Assembly (NCBI RefSeq): GCF_947501665.1
Contig: NZ_CANMWS010000026.1
Location: 18,085-82,084 of the forward strand
Direction: 5' to 3'
DNA length: 64,000 nucleotides
DNA from: an uncultured Shewanella sp.
GTDB taxonomy: Bacteria > Pseudomonadota > Gammaproteobacteria > Enterobacterales > Shewanellaceae
Made by a program: the position numbers and the translations under genes. How positions within the stretch are numbered: the stretch's first letter is position 1; the number at the start of each line of letters is the position of its first letter. This document shows positions 29,466-38,632 of the stretch, in pieces. Under the pieces are notes generated by a model, which had not been told where the DNA came from, searched no databases, and saw only the letters and a program-made list of their open reading frames with translations.

Positions 29466-31001
29466 ATGAATTTTATATACACAAAAAAAACAAAGTTTAT
29501 TACAGTTTGTATTCTTTTTTTAACCTCAAACGTATATGCAGAAAACATCCAAAATACACTAGAACATAAAAATATTTTGCGCATAGGAGGGAATCAAACT
29601 TACTTATCAAGCGCACTTGAACAAAACAACCAAATAACAACCGTAAAAAATAACAGTAATGATATTAATTTAATGGATACTCAATCCACAGCCCTTACCG
29701 AGGAAAAAAACACCATAGAAAAAGAAGTCAGTAGTGCGGATGTTGTCTATGCTAATTTAAAAGATAACAAGGATAACGAGAAGGTCGATTTAGTCGTCAA
29801 AGAGGCGATTAAACAAAATAAAGTCATCGTATTAGAAAATATGCATAAAAATCAGCTAAAAAGCTACCCTATGTTTTTTAATGCGGAAGTCGTGATTATC
29901 AAACCAAACTTAAATGCACCCAACAGAACAATCACTTTTGGTCAGCAATCCCCTTTAGTTGAACACAATATCCAAGATTTAAGTCAACAAGAGCAAGGTA
30001 ATATAATATTAAGCCAAATAAATACCTTATATTCTGAAAATGACAAGGTACTTCCTACTAAGTTTGATGATATGCTGGATTACCAAAAAGAACAGGCCTT
30101 TCAACAAATTTCAGAGTCAATTAATACTTTATTAACGCCATCAACACCTGCAGCACTAATGCAGATAAACTCTGGTTCATCAGGTGGGCAAATTGGCTAC
30201 CCTTGCCCAGCAGAAGCAAAACAAGAGCAACTTTGCACTAATGAAATAGTCACTACAAACCCTGTTTATTATCAGAATAATAATGGCGCCATTTTAAATG
30301 TCGTCCATGGTTTTTCTTATGCGGCATATCGCACCGACTCTGGCACCAGTATTTTTGTCAGTCCATGGGGCAGTGCAAACCCCACTTTATCTAGTAATAG
30401 TGAATCACATAGAGGTTATTATTTAAAACAGGTTCGACCAGAAATAACGGTAGAACCTTCGACATCAGCTGGTATGCTACTTTACAGACGTGTGCCAGAA
30501 AATCAAAATGGTTCAACTACAGTGTCAACGACTTCTGGTATGAGTTATGACATTAATGCTAGCGTCTCTGAAAAACCCTCGATGGGAGGAAAAATTTCAT
30601 ATTCAACAAGCCAATCACAAAGCACGAATTTAAGTGACTGGGCCACAACAACTCGATCCAATACAGGTTATGATGCAAAATGGGATTACCATTTAAATAA
30701 ATACAAATCAATTAGTGATTGGGTCAGTCAAAAGCTTTTTCAAAAAGCTAAATTAGGATCAATTCCCTCTATCTCTGCCAATGGTATTCAATACTCAGCA
30801 GAGGCTATTTGGGCGGGGTCAAATAATACCGTTTCTGGTAACTTTAACTTTAATTTAAAAACCTATATCGTAAATGAAAGAATATATTTCACCAGTAATG
30901 ATATCTTTCATTGGAATGCCACGGCTGAATGGTATACTCACACACTGTATACAGGAGGAAATGGGGTTTCTTTTAATACAAATTGGCTAAAACCACTTTA
31001 G
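29466..31001 (+). CDS. Secreted leukocidin/cytolysin-like pore-forming protein (tentative)
   Basis: 511 residues with a signal peptide (LFLTSNVYA). An N-terminal ~200-residue region of alternating helices and strands precedes a beta-rich C-terminal half. That half contains HRGYYLKQVRPEI, the Ser/Gly-rich amphipathic stretch TTSGMSYDINASVSE / GKISYSTSQSQS, and late strands FNFNLKTYIVNERIYF. This is the look of the leukocidin/VCC-type beta-barrel toxin superfamily. The ATG at 29466 is favoured because GGAG lies 6 nt upstream; an in-frame ATG four codons earlier has no RBS. It has its own terminator. Toxin function is inferred from pattern only. Confidence 0.6.
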   Translation: MNFIYTKKTKFITVCILFLTSNVYAENIQNTLEHKNILRIGGNQTYLSSALEQNNQITTVKNNSNDINLMDTQSTALTEEKNTIEKEVSSADVVYANLKDNKDNEKVDLVVKEAIKQNKVIVLENMHKNQLKSYPMFFNAEVVIIKPNLNAPNRTITFGQQSPLVEHNIQDLSQQEQGNIILSQINTLYSENDKVLPTKFDDMLDYQKEQAFQQISESINTLLTPSTPAALMQINSGSSGGQIGYPCPAEAKQEQLCTNEIVTTNPVYYQNNNGAILNVVHGFSYAAYRTDSGTSIFVSPWGSANPTLSSNSESHRGYYLKQVRPEITVEPSTSAGMLLYRRVPENQNGSTTVSTTSGMSYDINASVSEKPSMGGKISYSTSQSQSTNLSDWATTTRSNTGYDAKWDYHLNKYKSISDWVSQKLFQKAKLGSIPSISANGIQYSAEAIWAGSNNTVSGNFNFNLKTYIVNERIYFTSNDIFHWNATAEWYTHTLYTGGNGVSFNTNWLKPL

Positions 31002-31024
31002 GTTATAATAAATTTATTATATAC

Positions 31025-31070
31025 GTCAATAAGCAAAGCCATTTCATTTACTTTGCTTATTGACTTTTAA
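31025..31070 (+). terminator. Terminator of the leukocidin-like gene
   Basis: A 14-bp perfect stem, GTCAATAAGCAAAG / CTTTGCTTATTGAC, with a 12-nt loop, then TTTTAATT. The remaining 31071-31389 shows only AT-rich promoter-like sequence before the chitinase gene. Confidence 0.75.
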
Positions 31071-31389
31071 TTAAATATAACCCTCTTATTACTGCTTATT
31101 CATTACGATTTAGTCATTGCTCACCAAATAAATCCAATTACTTCCTTAATCAATACTTAACCTCTTGTTTTTTTGTTAAAAACAAAGATTAAACATAGTT
31201 AACCATAAATGCACAAAAATGATCAGCAAAGGTTCAGCAATAATAATGATAATACCGATGTGATTACTTATTTTTAAAATAAGCAGTTCTATTTAACATA
31301 ATGAATAAATGTACTCTTAAAAGAGATAAATGAATTTTATTTATATTTTATAAAATTCAATTTCAAAAAATATAAATAGGGAATGATTA

Positions 31390-33237
31390 ATGAAGATAAA
31401 TAAAAAAATACTGTCATGTATTATTGCTGCCTCTTTTAATGCACAAGCAAACAATATTATGCCAGAGCAAAAAGGTAATGTTCTTATGGGATATTGGCAT
31501 AATTGGTGTAATAGCCAAGGCTATCAAAGTGGTATCTCACCTTGTATTTCGTTAACCGATATTAATAGCAAATATAATGTGGTTGCGGTGTCTTTTATGA
31601 CAGCGAGTGGTGATTCCTCTATACCCACTTTTACATTAAGTACCGATCTTAAATCACAACTGGGTATGAGTGAAGGTGACTTTATTCAACAAATAAGTGA
31701 ACTCAATGAGCAAGGGCGCAGTGTTGTATTGTCATTAGGTGGCGCAGATGCTCATATTGAGTTGTCTAGCGGTGATGAAATTGCACTGGCAAATGAAATC
31801 ATCAGACTCGTTGATACCTATGGCTTTGATGGTATTGATATTGATTTAGAGCAATCAGCGATTAGTGCTGGGGATAATAATACTGTCATTCCTAAAGCGC
31901 TTATTCAAGTTAAGGAGCATTATAAAGATCAGGGCTTAAATTTCATGATCACTATGGCACCTGAATATCCTTATTTAAGGGATGGTGGAGCTTACGTTAC
32001 TTACATTGAACAATTAGAAGAGTATTACGACTTTATTAACCCTCAATTTTACAATCAGGGAGGAGATGGTATTTGGGTTGATGGAAAAGGCTGGTTAGCT
32101 CAAAACAATGATTCAGTTAAAAGCGATTTCATTTACCATATTGCTGATTCACTCATTAATGGTACGAATGGCTATACACAAATAGACAATGATAGATTGG
32201 TCTTTGGCTTACCGACCAATATTGATGCCGCTAATAATGGTTATGTCTTTAACCCTCAAGATCTATATGATGCTTTTACTCAGTTAAGTAATGAAGGACA
32301 TCCACTTAAAGGAATAATGGGGTGGTCTGTCAATTGGGATGTTGGCAAGAATTCAAGTGGTCAAAGTTATAATAATCAGTTTATTAGCGATTATGCGTCA
32401 TTCATTTTAGATGATCAAACAAGTCATGATGACATAAAATTTTCCGGTATTTATGATCTTCGTGTCCAAAGAAGCGAAAGCTTTAATGCACTTGATGGCA
32501 TTAGCGCAACAGATGCAGATGGCAATGATATTACCAGCAATATTAATACATCAGGTACCGTTGATACATTACAAGAAGGTGTATTTACCGTTTATTATAC
32601 CGTTACAGATAGTAATGGAAATAAGTCAGAAGCAGAGCGGATAATCACTGTCTATAATGACGCGCCTGTATTGATTGGTGTAAACGATACAACAATCAAT
32701 ATCGATAGTGATTTCTCCCCTTTAGATGGGATAAGTGCAACAGACTCCCAAGACGGTGATTTAACCAATAACATTAATATTCAGGGCAATGTTAATACCG
32801 CTGTTGAAGGCCACTATACGCTCACTTATACCGTTGAAGATCAATGGCAGGCAACGACGTCACTTTCAAGAATTATCACAGTCACTCGCGATGATATAAC
32901 TGAATGTAGTGCCGCAGCTTGGTCCAATGATAAGCCTTATCACTCAGAGGATACCGTATCTTTCGCAGGAAAAATTTGGTCTGCAAAATGGTGGACTAAA
33001 GGAGAAGAGCCAGGCACAACGGGTAAATGGGGTGTTTGGATTAATGTCGAGGACTGTAGTGGCGATAATAATGATGAAGGTAATACTCCAAGTGTATGGA
33101 CGCATTCGCAAGAGTACTCAATGAATGACACTGTGACTTATAACAATAAAACCTGGAAGGCAAAATGGTGGACTCAGGGAGAAGAGCCCGGCACAACTGG
33201 TGAGTGGGGGGTCTGGAAAGAAATAACCAAAAATTAA
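31390..33237 (+). CDS. Secreted GH18 chitinase with two Ig-like and two CBM5/12 domains
   Basis: 615 residues: signal peptide (about 1-20); GH18 catalytic domain (about 28-345) with the DxDxE box as DGIDIDLEQ, catalytic Glu about 154; two Ig-like repeats (about 350-430 and 430-500); and two C-terminal chitin-binding modules carrying the AKWWTKGEEPGTTG and AKWWTQGEEPGTTG signatures. It should hydrolyse chitin outside the cell. The gene lies 65 bp upstream of an AA10 LPMO with the same type of binding modules and no terminator between, so the two are probably cotranscribed. Confidence 0.93.
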   Translation: MKINKKILSCIIAASFNAQANNIMPEQKGNVLMGYWHNWCNSQGYQSGISPCISLTDINSKYNVVAVSFMTASGDSSIPTFTLSTDLKSQLGMSEGDFIQQISELNEQGRSVVLSLGGADAHIELSSGDEIALANEIIRLVDTYGFDGIDIDLEQSAISAGDNNTVIPKALIQVKEHYKDQGLNFMITMAPEYPYLRDGGAYVTYIEQLEEYYDFINPQFYNQGGDGIWVDGKGWLAQNNDSVKSDFIYHIADSLINGTNGYTQIDNDRLVFGLPTNIDAANNGYVFNPQDLYDAFTQLSNEGHPLKGIMGWSVNWDVGKNSSGQSYNNQFISDYASFILDDQTSHDDIKFSGIYDLRVQRSESFNALDGISATDADGNDITSNINTSGTVDTLQEGVFTVYYTVTDSNGNKSEAERIITVYNDAPVLIGVNDTTINIDSDFSPLDGISATDSQDGDLTNNINIQGNVNTAVEGHYTLTYTVEDQWQATTSLSRIITVTRDDITECSAAAWSNDKPYHSEDTVSFAGKIWSAKWWTKGEEPGTTGKWGVWINVEDCSGDNNDEGNTPSVWTHSQEYSMNDTVTYNNKTWKAKWWTQGEEPGTTGEWGVWKEITKN

Positions 33238-33302
33238 ATAAGAATAAAACCAAAACATTATTTTCAGAAATTTAACTTTCATATTAACTTAAAGGAATAC
33301 CC

Positions 33303-34685
33303 ATGAAACTAACACTTTCAACATTAACATCTATTGTTTTTTTACCCTCTCTTTTAATGAGTAGCATTGCGCAAGGGCATGGATGGGTAGAGTTTCCCAG
33401 CGCACGTCAAAATACATGTTACAACGACGGTGGCTTTTGGAGTAATTCGATCCCTAATAAAGCATGTCAATTAGCTTATGATCAATTATCAAATGCTTAC
33501 CCATTTGTACAGCGTAATGAAGTGGCAGCAAATGTCCCTGAACTGGATGGTGTTAAGGCATACAATGATATTGAGGAAGTGAAAAAAGTGGTTACTGACG
33601 GTCACTTGTGCTCAGCAGGAGACAGCCAAAAAGCAGGGCTTGATATTACCTCTCCAGATTGGCAAAGAACACAAGTATCTTTAGATGATAATAATCAATT
33701 TGAATTGACCTTTAATGCCACAGCCCCCCATAACCCCTCTTTTTGGGAATTTTATTTAACCAATGAAAATTATGACTCATCGACACCTTTAACTTGGGCT
33801 GATTTAACCTTAATCGATACTGCTGGTAATGTCTCGGTTGATAATAATAAGCAATACAAAATCAATGTAACCGTTCCTCAAGGCCGAAACGGAGATGCTA
33901 TTTTGTATACCCGTTGGCAACGTGATGATGCTGCTGGTGAAGGATTTTATAACTGCAGTGATATTACGTTTAGCGATAATGGTGAGCCAAGCGATCCAGA
34001 TGAACCGACCGATCCAACGGATCCAAATGAAAATCAACTCGTATCGCTTGGTTATTTTATCAGTACTGATTTTACGGGTGTAGAAGTGGATGATACTGTT
34101 CGTTTTCGTACCTTTAACAAAAAAGGGGATGAAACAACGGATGTCCAACTGGTAATTAATGATGGTAACTTAACCACTTGGCCAGCTTTACTTGCGGGTC
34201 AATTTAACGACAATAAAGCAGGGAAGTGGTATATCGGTATTTGGAGCGAAGATATGCAGCACTATATGTTCGATACACAAAACATACATGCTAACAAGGT
34301 ATTTGCTCAGTCAGCAAACCCCAGTTATCAACTTTCATTAATAAAAAATAAAGATACTGATGAAAGATTATGGGATGAACAAACTGTCTATATTCAAGGC
34401 AATACGGTAGATTATCAAGGTTGTACTTGGGAGGCTCAGTGGTGGACTAAAGGCGAGGAGCCCGGTAACAACGAAAGTGGAGTATGGCGAAAATCAGATG
34501 GAAATTGCAACGAAGAGGGAGGCGGTTCAACAGATTATTCTCCTAGTTCGATATATCATCAAGGCGATATGGTGACATATAACAGCTGTACTTGGGAAGC
34601 TCAGTGGTGGACCAAAGGTGATGAACCAGGTACCACAGGCGAGTGGGGAGTTTGGCGTACTACTGATGATAACTGCTCAAATTAA
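33303..34685 (+). CDS. AA10 lytic polysaccharide monooxygenase, chitin-active
   Basis: 460 residues. The signal peptide ends exactly before His26 (AQG-HGWVEFPSARQ), leaving the N-terminal histidine needed for the copper brace. The second brace His is about 143 in ATAPHNPSFWEF. An Asp/Pro/Thr-rich linker (DPDEPTDPTDPNE, about 230-245) leads to a GbpA2-like domain (about 245-350), then two CBM5/12 modules with AQWWTKGEEPG and AQWWTKGDEPG motifs. It oxidatively cleaves crystalline chitin and should act with the upstream GH18 chitinase. AAAGGA precedes the ATG. Confidence 0.93.
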   Translation: MKLTLSTLTSIVFLPSLLMSSIAQGHGWVEFPSARQNTCYNDGGFWSNSIPNKACQLAYDQLSNAYPFVQRNEVAANVPELDGVKAYNDIEEVKKVVTDGHLCSAGDSQKAGLDITSPDWQRTQVSLDDNNQFELTFNATAPHNPSFWEFYLTNENYDSSTPLTWADLTLIDTAGNVSVDNNKQYKINVTVPQGRNGDAILYTRWQRDDAAGEGFYNCSDITFSDNGEPSDPDEPTDPTDPNENQLVSLGYFISTDFTGVEVDDTVRFRTFNKKGDETTDVQLVINDGNLTTWPALLAGQFNDNKAGKWYIGIWSEDMQHYMFDTQNIHANKVFAQSANPSYQLSLIKNKDTDERLWDEQTVYIQGNTVDYQGCTWEAQWWTKGEEPGNNESGVWRKSDGNCNEEGGGSTDYSPSSIYHQGDMVTYNSCTWEAQWWTKGDEPGTTGEWGVWRTTDDNCSN

Positions 34686-34706
34686 TTAAAATTGTCGTTA
34701 AGAAAT

Positions 34707-34742
34707 AAAAAGTGAATAACGTTACTATGTTATTCACTTTTT
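34707..34742 (+). terminator. Terminator of the chitinase-LPMO unit
   Basis: AAAAAGTGAATAAC pairs with GTTATTCACTTTTT across an 8-nt loop, 22 bp after the LPMO stop, and continues into a T-rich tail. Confidence 0.85.
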
Positions 34743-34828
34743 ATTCTTTATCTTTAAACCGTATTGCTTTATACATCACATACAAATAAAATGGTTACAC
34801 CATAATATAATAATAAAAAGTCGAGACC

Positions 34829-35299
34829 ATGTCTGAACAATGGCAATATCATGGAATAGCACCGAAAGCAGGACGCAGACTCCTTTTACTCAAACAAGAT
34901 GAATTACATCTTGCTCTACCGTTAATTTACCGTCGTATCAATCCTAAAAGTGTGTCACTTCAACCTAAGTGGTTCAATGAAGCACTTAATAACCGAGAAC
35001 AAGCTTATTTTCTACTGGAACCTTTGCTGACGCAACTGGTTTTACAACGTAAAAATAAAGAGAATATTGATAAATTACTTATCGAAGTCAATCGTTCTCT
35101 CAATGCTTATTTTAGTGACTTCGGCTGGCGTATGATCCGAAAAGAATTATCACAAATTAAAAAACGCCAAAAAAAATCACATATTGAATTAAGTAATGAT
35201 ATTATTTTCAAACTCAAACATTATATGCAAAAACATCAATTTGATAATCTCGATCAGACTATCGATAATCTATTGTCAGAGCATGAGTCCAACCTTTAA
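34829..35299 (+). CDS. MatP-like protein with C-terminal ribbon-helix-helix (tentative)
   Basis: 156 residues, close to MatP length (about 150). The N-terminal two-thirds is helical and basic. The C-terminal part, KKSHIELSNDIIFKLKHYMQ followed by LDQTIDNLLSE, has the strand-helix-helix pattern of MatP (KKSIDLEFIVWQRLAGLA...LSETIVQLIEDAE in E. coli). MatP binds matS sites and organises the terminus macrodomain. Position 9 kb from dif and 13 kb from the Tus-like gene fits. Overall identity looks low and no matS palindrome was found by eye, so another RHH regulator is possible. Confidence 0.55.
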   Translation: MSEQWQYHGIAPKAGRRLLLLKQDELHLALPLIYRRINPKSVSLQPKWFNEALNNREQAYFLLEPLLTQLVLQRKNKENIDKLLIEVNRSLNAYFSDFGWRMIRKELSQIKKRQKKSHIELSNDIIFKLKHYMQKHQFDNLDQTIDNLLSEHESNL

Positions 35300-35385
35300 T
35301 ACCTTTTATCTCGATACTGATGAGAACCGTTAAATCAGCATCAATATTCTTTAAAGATATCACTGTCCTCTAAAATTTCTTTGTG

Positions 35386-36768
35386 TCAATTATCATCATC
35401 TGACATCACTTTCACCAAAGCATTCAAAAAGTGCTTTCCTCTTGGGGAGCCAAAGCCCGTAGTCATATCCCAGCCCACTGTCGTTGGATAACCAGGGACA
35501 TCACCATAAACAACAGTCCCGTCATCAAGATATGTAAATGTTTGATTATTTTGTTGTTCTCCAGCCAATACAGTGCCTTGTGAAAGAGGTAAAATATCGT
35601 TGTAGGCTGTGTTATCATTAATTTGGTATAGCAAAGGGTTCAAGTGGCCAATATAACCCATGCCTTGTTCAGCTAAATACTGATTGATGAGCACAAAAAA
35701 TGCAGCTACTTGCGGAACAGAAGCACTGGTTCCACCTTCAATTCCCCATACACCATCTGTATAAATAAGACCCGCACCATTCACCGCTGCATTCCATGCT
35801 AAATCAGGTATTCCACGACCATTGCCAGAATTAGTATAAATAGTTTCTTTAACTGAAGCTTGCCATTTGGGTATATCAAAAAGAATACTGCTTCCTCCTC
35901 CAGTAGAAGAGGCTACCCAAGGTTCATTCCACACTGTTTCAAGTCGCGTTAAAATAGGGTTAATGTTAAAATAATTGGGATTTCTATCGCCCGAATTTAA
36001 ATATGGCTTATTACTGGTAGGGGAACGGCTCCAGCCATACTGTAAGAATGTACCGCCAACAGCAGTAACAAATGGACTTGATGCTGGATAACTAACTGTT
36101 TTTTCACTGAAGCCATTGCTACTACCAATATCTCCAGTAGAAGCAAAAAAAGTTATCCCTTTCATCACTCCAGCTTGAAAAGCTTCTTCTAAATTTTCAA
36201 TTTCCAAGGCAGTATAATTAGACTCAATATCGCCAAAACTCATCGATACAATTGTTCCAGCAGGATATTCTTCAACAATGTAGGCAATGGCTTCTTCAGT
36301 ATAAATATTTTCTTCATCGGGTAAAACAATGAGATCAATGTTTGCTCTTGGGGCAATAGCATGGGCCCATTGAATATCTAATGATACTTCTATTTCCCAA
36401 CTATCATCGTTATTTGGCTCCCCAAATGGAAAAAGAGCTTGAAATGTAGGAAATAATTGTTCAGGAAAAAATGTATCATGGAACATTAATAAATCTTCTT
36501 TTGCAGTTGGGCTACCAAAGGAGTCAATAATCACTATTTGTCCCCCTTCACCAGTTAAGCCCATATCATAAAGAGCATTTAACTGATAAGCATCATGAAT
36601 ATCTTGTGGTGTATAGCAATGTAGTGATTTATATTGTGTGAGTGTTCCATCGACATTGTAATCAGGCGCAGTACATTGTTGGTTATCATCTTCATTAGAG
36701 CAGGCAGACAATAATAAAACGCTAATTATAATCATTATCTCTTTAGAAGTACGATAAAACATAATCAT
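35386..36768 (-). CDS. Sedolisin-type (S53) serine-carboxyl peptidase, lipoprotein
   Basis: 460 residues with a lipobox (LLLSAC, Cys23). The S53 catalytic layout is visible: E127 and D131 in WEIEVSLDIQWAHAIAP, an oxyanion Asp in ASTGDIGSS, the nucleophile Ser in GIEGGTSASVPQVAA, and the C-terminal calcium site DMTTGFGSPRG. It lacks the long propeptide of classical secreted sedolisins, suggesting a non-standard activation route. AAGGAG precedes the ATG. It is divergently transcribed from the DUF3103-type gene. Confidence 0.87.
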   Translation of the reverse strand: MIMFYRTSKEIMIIISVLLLSACSNEDDNQQCTAPDYNVDGTLTQYKSLHCYTPQDIHDAYQLNALYDMGLTGEGGQIVIIDSFGSPTAKEDLLMFHDTFFPEQLFPTFQALFPFGEPNNDDSWEIEVSLDIQWAHAIAPRANIDLIVLPDEENIYTEEAIAYIVEEYPAGTIVSMSFGDIESNYTALEIENLEEAFQAGVMKGITFFASTGDIGSSNGFSEKTVSYPASSPFVTAVGGTFLQYGWSRSPTSNKPYLNSGDRNPNYFNINPILTRLETVWNEPWVASSTGGGSSILFDIPKWQASVKETIYTNSGNGRGIPDLAWNAAVNGAGLIYTDGVWGIEGGTSASVPQVAAFFVLINQYLAEQGMGYIGHLNPLLYQINDNTAYNDILPLSQGTVLAGEQQNNQTFTYLDDGTVVYGDVPGYPTTVGWDMTTGFGSPRGKHFLNALVKVMSDDDN

Positions 36769-37194
36769 AAGATCTCCTTGTTTTTAGGTAAATATTATCG
36801 TTATACTTATCCTGTTAAAGTAAGAAATTGCCATCAACTTTCCTCTTGAAGGAACCCAAGGTTGTCACTCCCCAGCCTTCTCTGTTGAAGTCTTACACGC
36901 CTCTATGCATTAGATTATCTTCATTGCTTATTGAGCATTAGCTTCATTTTTCTTAATTTTTGTCAAAAATGCTCATACCTTAACAAAGCGTTAAAAAATA
37001 TTGATTTGAGTATAGACCTGAATAACGACTAAACAATCATGTGTATTAATAATATATAAATTTATTTGATTTAATTAGTAATAAGGTCGCATTGTTTAAA
37101 TAAGTGTTAACTGATATACCATTAAGGGTTGTTTTTTGAACAGCCAGAAGCGCCGTAATTTAATCTATCCAATAAAAAAATGTAAAGGAATAAC
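36769..37194. other. Divergent promoter region
   Basis: 426 bp between the sedolisin gene (-) and the next gene (+). AT-rich; nothing beyond presumed promoters is recognised. Confidence 0.5.
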
Positions 37195-38373
37195 ATGAAA
37201 CTGATACCAAGTTTAACCTTAACTTTAGCGTCAATAGGTTTATTTTCGACATCATTACAAGTTGTTGCGAATGAATCTAAAATTGAAGTGACTTCCCTGT
37301 ACCAGAAAGAAGTGTTATCAAGTTCAATAGCCCATGAAAAAAGAGCCATATCAAAAGAACTTGCGATAAATTACAAACACTACCGTCGTCATTTAAAATC
37401 TCAAGTCAATCAGTATCAACTCAGTGTTAACCTTGAAAATTTTCATTATTTAGATCCAAAAACAGATGCCAATATTAAGCACCTTAATCAAAATATTAGA
37501 CAATTAAAAGGGATCACAAAATACAACAGCAATATCATTGATTTACGGTTAGCTAATACGAAAATGTTAGGCCAGTGGCAAGCGGGTCAATCGCCATTAT
37601 TTGCTTATGCACCGGAAGGGAATGACACTCAGTGGACTTATATTGAAGCCTTTGACGAAGCAGGTAATATCCATTTACTCGATGCCCATGTAGTGCCTGA
37701 TAGGCCCGTGTTCATTATTGAACTTAATAATGAGCAAACAATGAAAGAAGGTATCGAAACGATGCGGTCTATGTTTAATTCCGCTAAGAACAATAATGGC
37801 ATAAGCACATTGAGTAGTGAATTTTCTGCTTCTGCGGATGAACCATTATCAACGACTGCTATTAAAAATATTAAGCTTAAAAATGTAGAAGAATCTTGGA
37901 TATCAGGTGATGCGGAGGTCTATGCTATTGTATCCGGAATAAGCCCTGAAAATACAGATATTGCACCTCAACTCGATATTTTAGAGTTTCCCTATCTAGA
38001 TGAAGCTGACACGAATTACTCTCCGAATCAAATTATCGTTCAGTGGGAAAACTATCGTTGGCAAGCTGTCGATATTCTCCTTATGGAAAACGATGATAAT
38101 ACAAACTATAAAGATCTTGCTGGGACTATCTTAGACGCTGCAGAAGCCGTTTTAAGATTAATTCCCGATCCTACTGTTCAAGGTTATGCCATTATACCAC
38201 AGCTAACCAATGCAATTATTCAAGCTATGCCGGATTCATGGTGGACTAATGATGATGATTATCTTGATGTATTTTACACTATTTTTGAAAATCAAACCTA
38301 TACTAATCATAAAGGGGCAAGTAATAATGCCACTGTTGATTTAGAGCCATTGGTTATTCAGCCAAGAAACTAG
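37195..38373 (+). CDS. Exported protein, resembles DUF3103
   Basis: 392 residues with a signal peptide (cleavage near VVANES). After a helical N-terminal part (about 30-110) come beta-rich stretches such as GQWQAGQSPLFAYAPEG and an acidic C-terminal half with WISGDAEVYAIVSGISPEN and IIVQWENYRWQAVDILLMENDDN. Layout and length fit the DUF3103 family of marine gammaproteobacteria, whose function is unknown. AAAGGA precedes the ATG. It is probably monocistronic, ending at a strong terminator. The family name is from memory and moderately sure. Confidence 0.6.
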   Translation: MKLIPSLTLTLASIGLFSTSLQVVANESKIEVTSLYQKEVLSSSIAHEKRAISKELAINYKHYRRHLKSQVNQYQLSVNLENFHYLDPKTDANIKHLNQNIRQLKGITKYNSNIIDLRLANTKMLGQWQAGQSPLFAYAPEGNDTQWTYIEAFDEAGNIHLLDAHVVPDRPVFIIELNNEQTMKEGIETMRSMFNSAKNNNGISTLSSEFSASADEPLSTTAIKNIKLKNVEESWISGDAEVYAIVSGISPENTDIAPQLDILEFPYLDEADTNYSPNQIIVQWENYRWQAVDILLMENDDNTNYKDLAGTILDAAEAVLRLIPDPTVQGYAIIPQLTNAIIQAMPDSWWTNDDDYLDVFYTIFENQTYTNHKGASNNATVDLEPLVIQPRN

Positions 38374-38400
38374 CGCATAAAATTAAACTTCACATTAATA

Positions 38401-38446
38401 AAATATAAACGGCTTATATCCATGATACAATTAGCCGTTTATATTT
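38401..38446 (+). terminator. Terminator of the DUF3103-type gene
   Basis: A 14-bp stem, AAATATAAACGGCT / AGCCGTTTATATTT, with an 18-nt loop, 28 bp after the stop. Confidence 0.75.
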
Positions 38447-38632
38447 GAAAATAAACAGAATGACTGTAAAACAACAAATAAGAAGCTAATGGATTAATTA
38501 GCAATGTTAATATAATAGTGCACTCTTATTTGTTTGACTTTTTTATTGTATATAAAAAGTAATAACGACTATCTAACTCACCTGCATTTTAATAATCAAA
38601 TAATAATAAACTTGGTGTAAAACAAATGAACT

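Noticed and set aside
31294..31315. Second dif-like sequence (ATTTAACATAA) before the chitinase gene
   Set aside because: Only the XerD arm matches; the XerC arm is not recognisable. AT-rich chance match more likely.
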